NCBI GenBank assembly: GCA_016742125.1
Contig: JACVCM010000030.1
Location: 1-32,085 of the forward strand
Length of the DNA stretch: 32,085 nt
DNA from: Sphingomonadaceae bacterium
GTDB lineage: Bacteria; Pseudomonadota; Alphaproteobacteria; Sphingomonadales; Sphingomonadaceae
Direction: 5' to 3'
Position numbers and translations under genes: made by a program. How positions within the stretch are numbered: position 1 is the first letter of the stretch; each line of letters begins with the position of its first letter. Shown one piece after another: positions 31,700 to 32,085 of the stretch. The notes beneath the pieces are model-generated. The model was not told the origin of the DNA and did no database searches. It saw only the letters and a list, made by a program, of their open reading frames with translations.

Positions 31700-32085
31700 A
31701 TGCGCAATCGATTCTTCCTCCTTTTGATGTCCACAGCACTTGCATCGTGCGGCAGCTCGCAACTTGGCGGCGCTGGTTCGGCATCGGATGTGCAGGTTGT
31801 CGATGATGGCGCACTTCCCGAGCCGACAAGGCTGGATCTGTTCGAACAGAACCGTCCCTATCTGATCGGGCCTTTCGACAAGCTGATTATCGACGTGTTC
31901 GGCATTGAAGAGCTCAGCAAACAGGAAGTTCAGGCAGATGCAGGCGGGCGGGTGCCTTTTTTCCCTCTTGCAGCTCGTCGCGCGGCAAGCGTAAAACCCC
32001 CTTGGCTGTAGGATGGAACTAGAGTGGTCCGCGTTGCCCGTTAAGTCTGCGCATCCCCATGGACCGTCAGCTCGTAACAAAACGG
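31700..32085 (+). CDS. Exopolysaccharide export lipoprotein (Wza/EpsD-like), partial and frame-damaged
   Basis: Outer-membrane export protein of the polysaccharide pathway; the rest lies outside the window. A lipoprotein signal with lipobox LASC follows the ATG at 31700 (GGGA upstream). The N-terminal export domain opens clearly with RPYLIGPFDKLIIDVFGIEELS and ADAGGRV. After about 31960 the frame degenerates: an apparent stop at 32009-32011, while matches to the expected continuation appear piecemeal in other frames, KTPLAV near 31996-32010 and LVTKR at the very end. Several small insertions and deletions would restore a normal protein, so errors at a contig edge are more likely than a real pseudogene. 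It fits the same polysaccharide system as the Prs operon at the left. Confidence 0.7.

Overview
The window looks like a chromosomal contig from an alphaproteobacterium, most likely a sphingomonad (Sphingopyxis/Sphingorhabdus-like). The signs are high-GC coding sequence, a CcrM-type GANTC methyltransferase with CtrA-like promoter boxes, a three-subunit proton-translocating transhydrogenase preceded by a tiny aa3-oxidase subunit IV gene, and a PEP-CTERM/exosortase-associated exopolysaccharide regulon. No phage, IS element or CRISPR array was seen, and no gene-free gap exceeds about 210 bp.

Left part (1-8058): a mannose-1-phosphate guanylyltransferase gene reads leftward. Divergent from it is a tightly packed rightward operon: an EpsB2-type polyprenyl-phosphate sugar transferase, histidine kinase PrsK, sigma-54 response regulator PrsR and TPR protein PrsT. 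The shared upstream region holds two copies of an 18-bp box set 30 bp apart. At the far right end (31700-32085) lies the start of an exopolysaccharide export lipoprotein of the same kind of pathway. Its last ~130 bases carry several apparent indels, so the window edge is probably a contig end.

Middle (8041-15213): a YtrA-type GntR regulator with an apparent self-operator, a small nitroreductase, and a peptide-use operon (POT transporter plus two overlapping amidohydrolase genes, the second apparently lacking its metal ligands). These are followed by an NnrU-like membrane protein and an aldo/keto reductase gene interrupted by one in-frame stop.

Housekeeping core (15182-22002): a dicarboxylate/amino-acid symporter reads leftward; then glmM, a thiD gene fused to a VOC/glyoxalase domain, rnhB, ccrM and folP read rightward. 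glmM-thiD-rnhB and ccrM-folP overlap by 1-4 bases. The 212-bp gap before ccrM contains six GANTC sites and CtrA-like boxes, suggesting a methylation/CtrA feedback promoter.

Right part (22176-31612): an outer-membrane beta-barrel protein, a DUF2177 membrane protein, a leftward response regulator whose GAFTGA loop is altered, the coxIV-pntAA-pntAB-pntB operon with a terminator, an Asp/Glu racemase-like gene, a two-gene unit (parallel beta-helix protein and diheme cytochrome c), hspQ, and tRNA-Ser(CGA).
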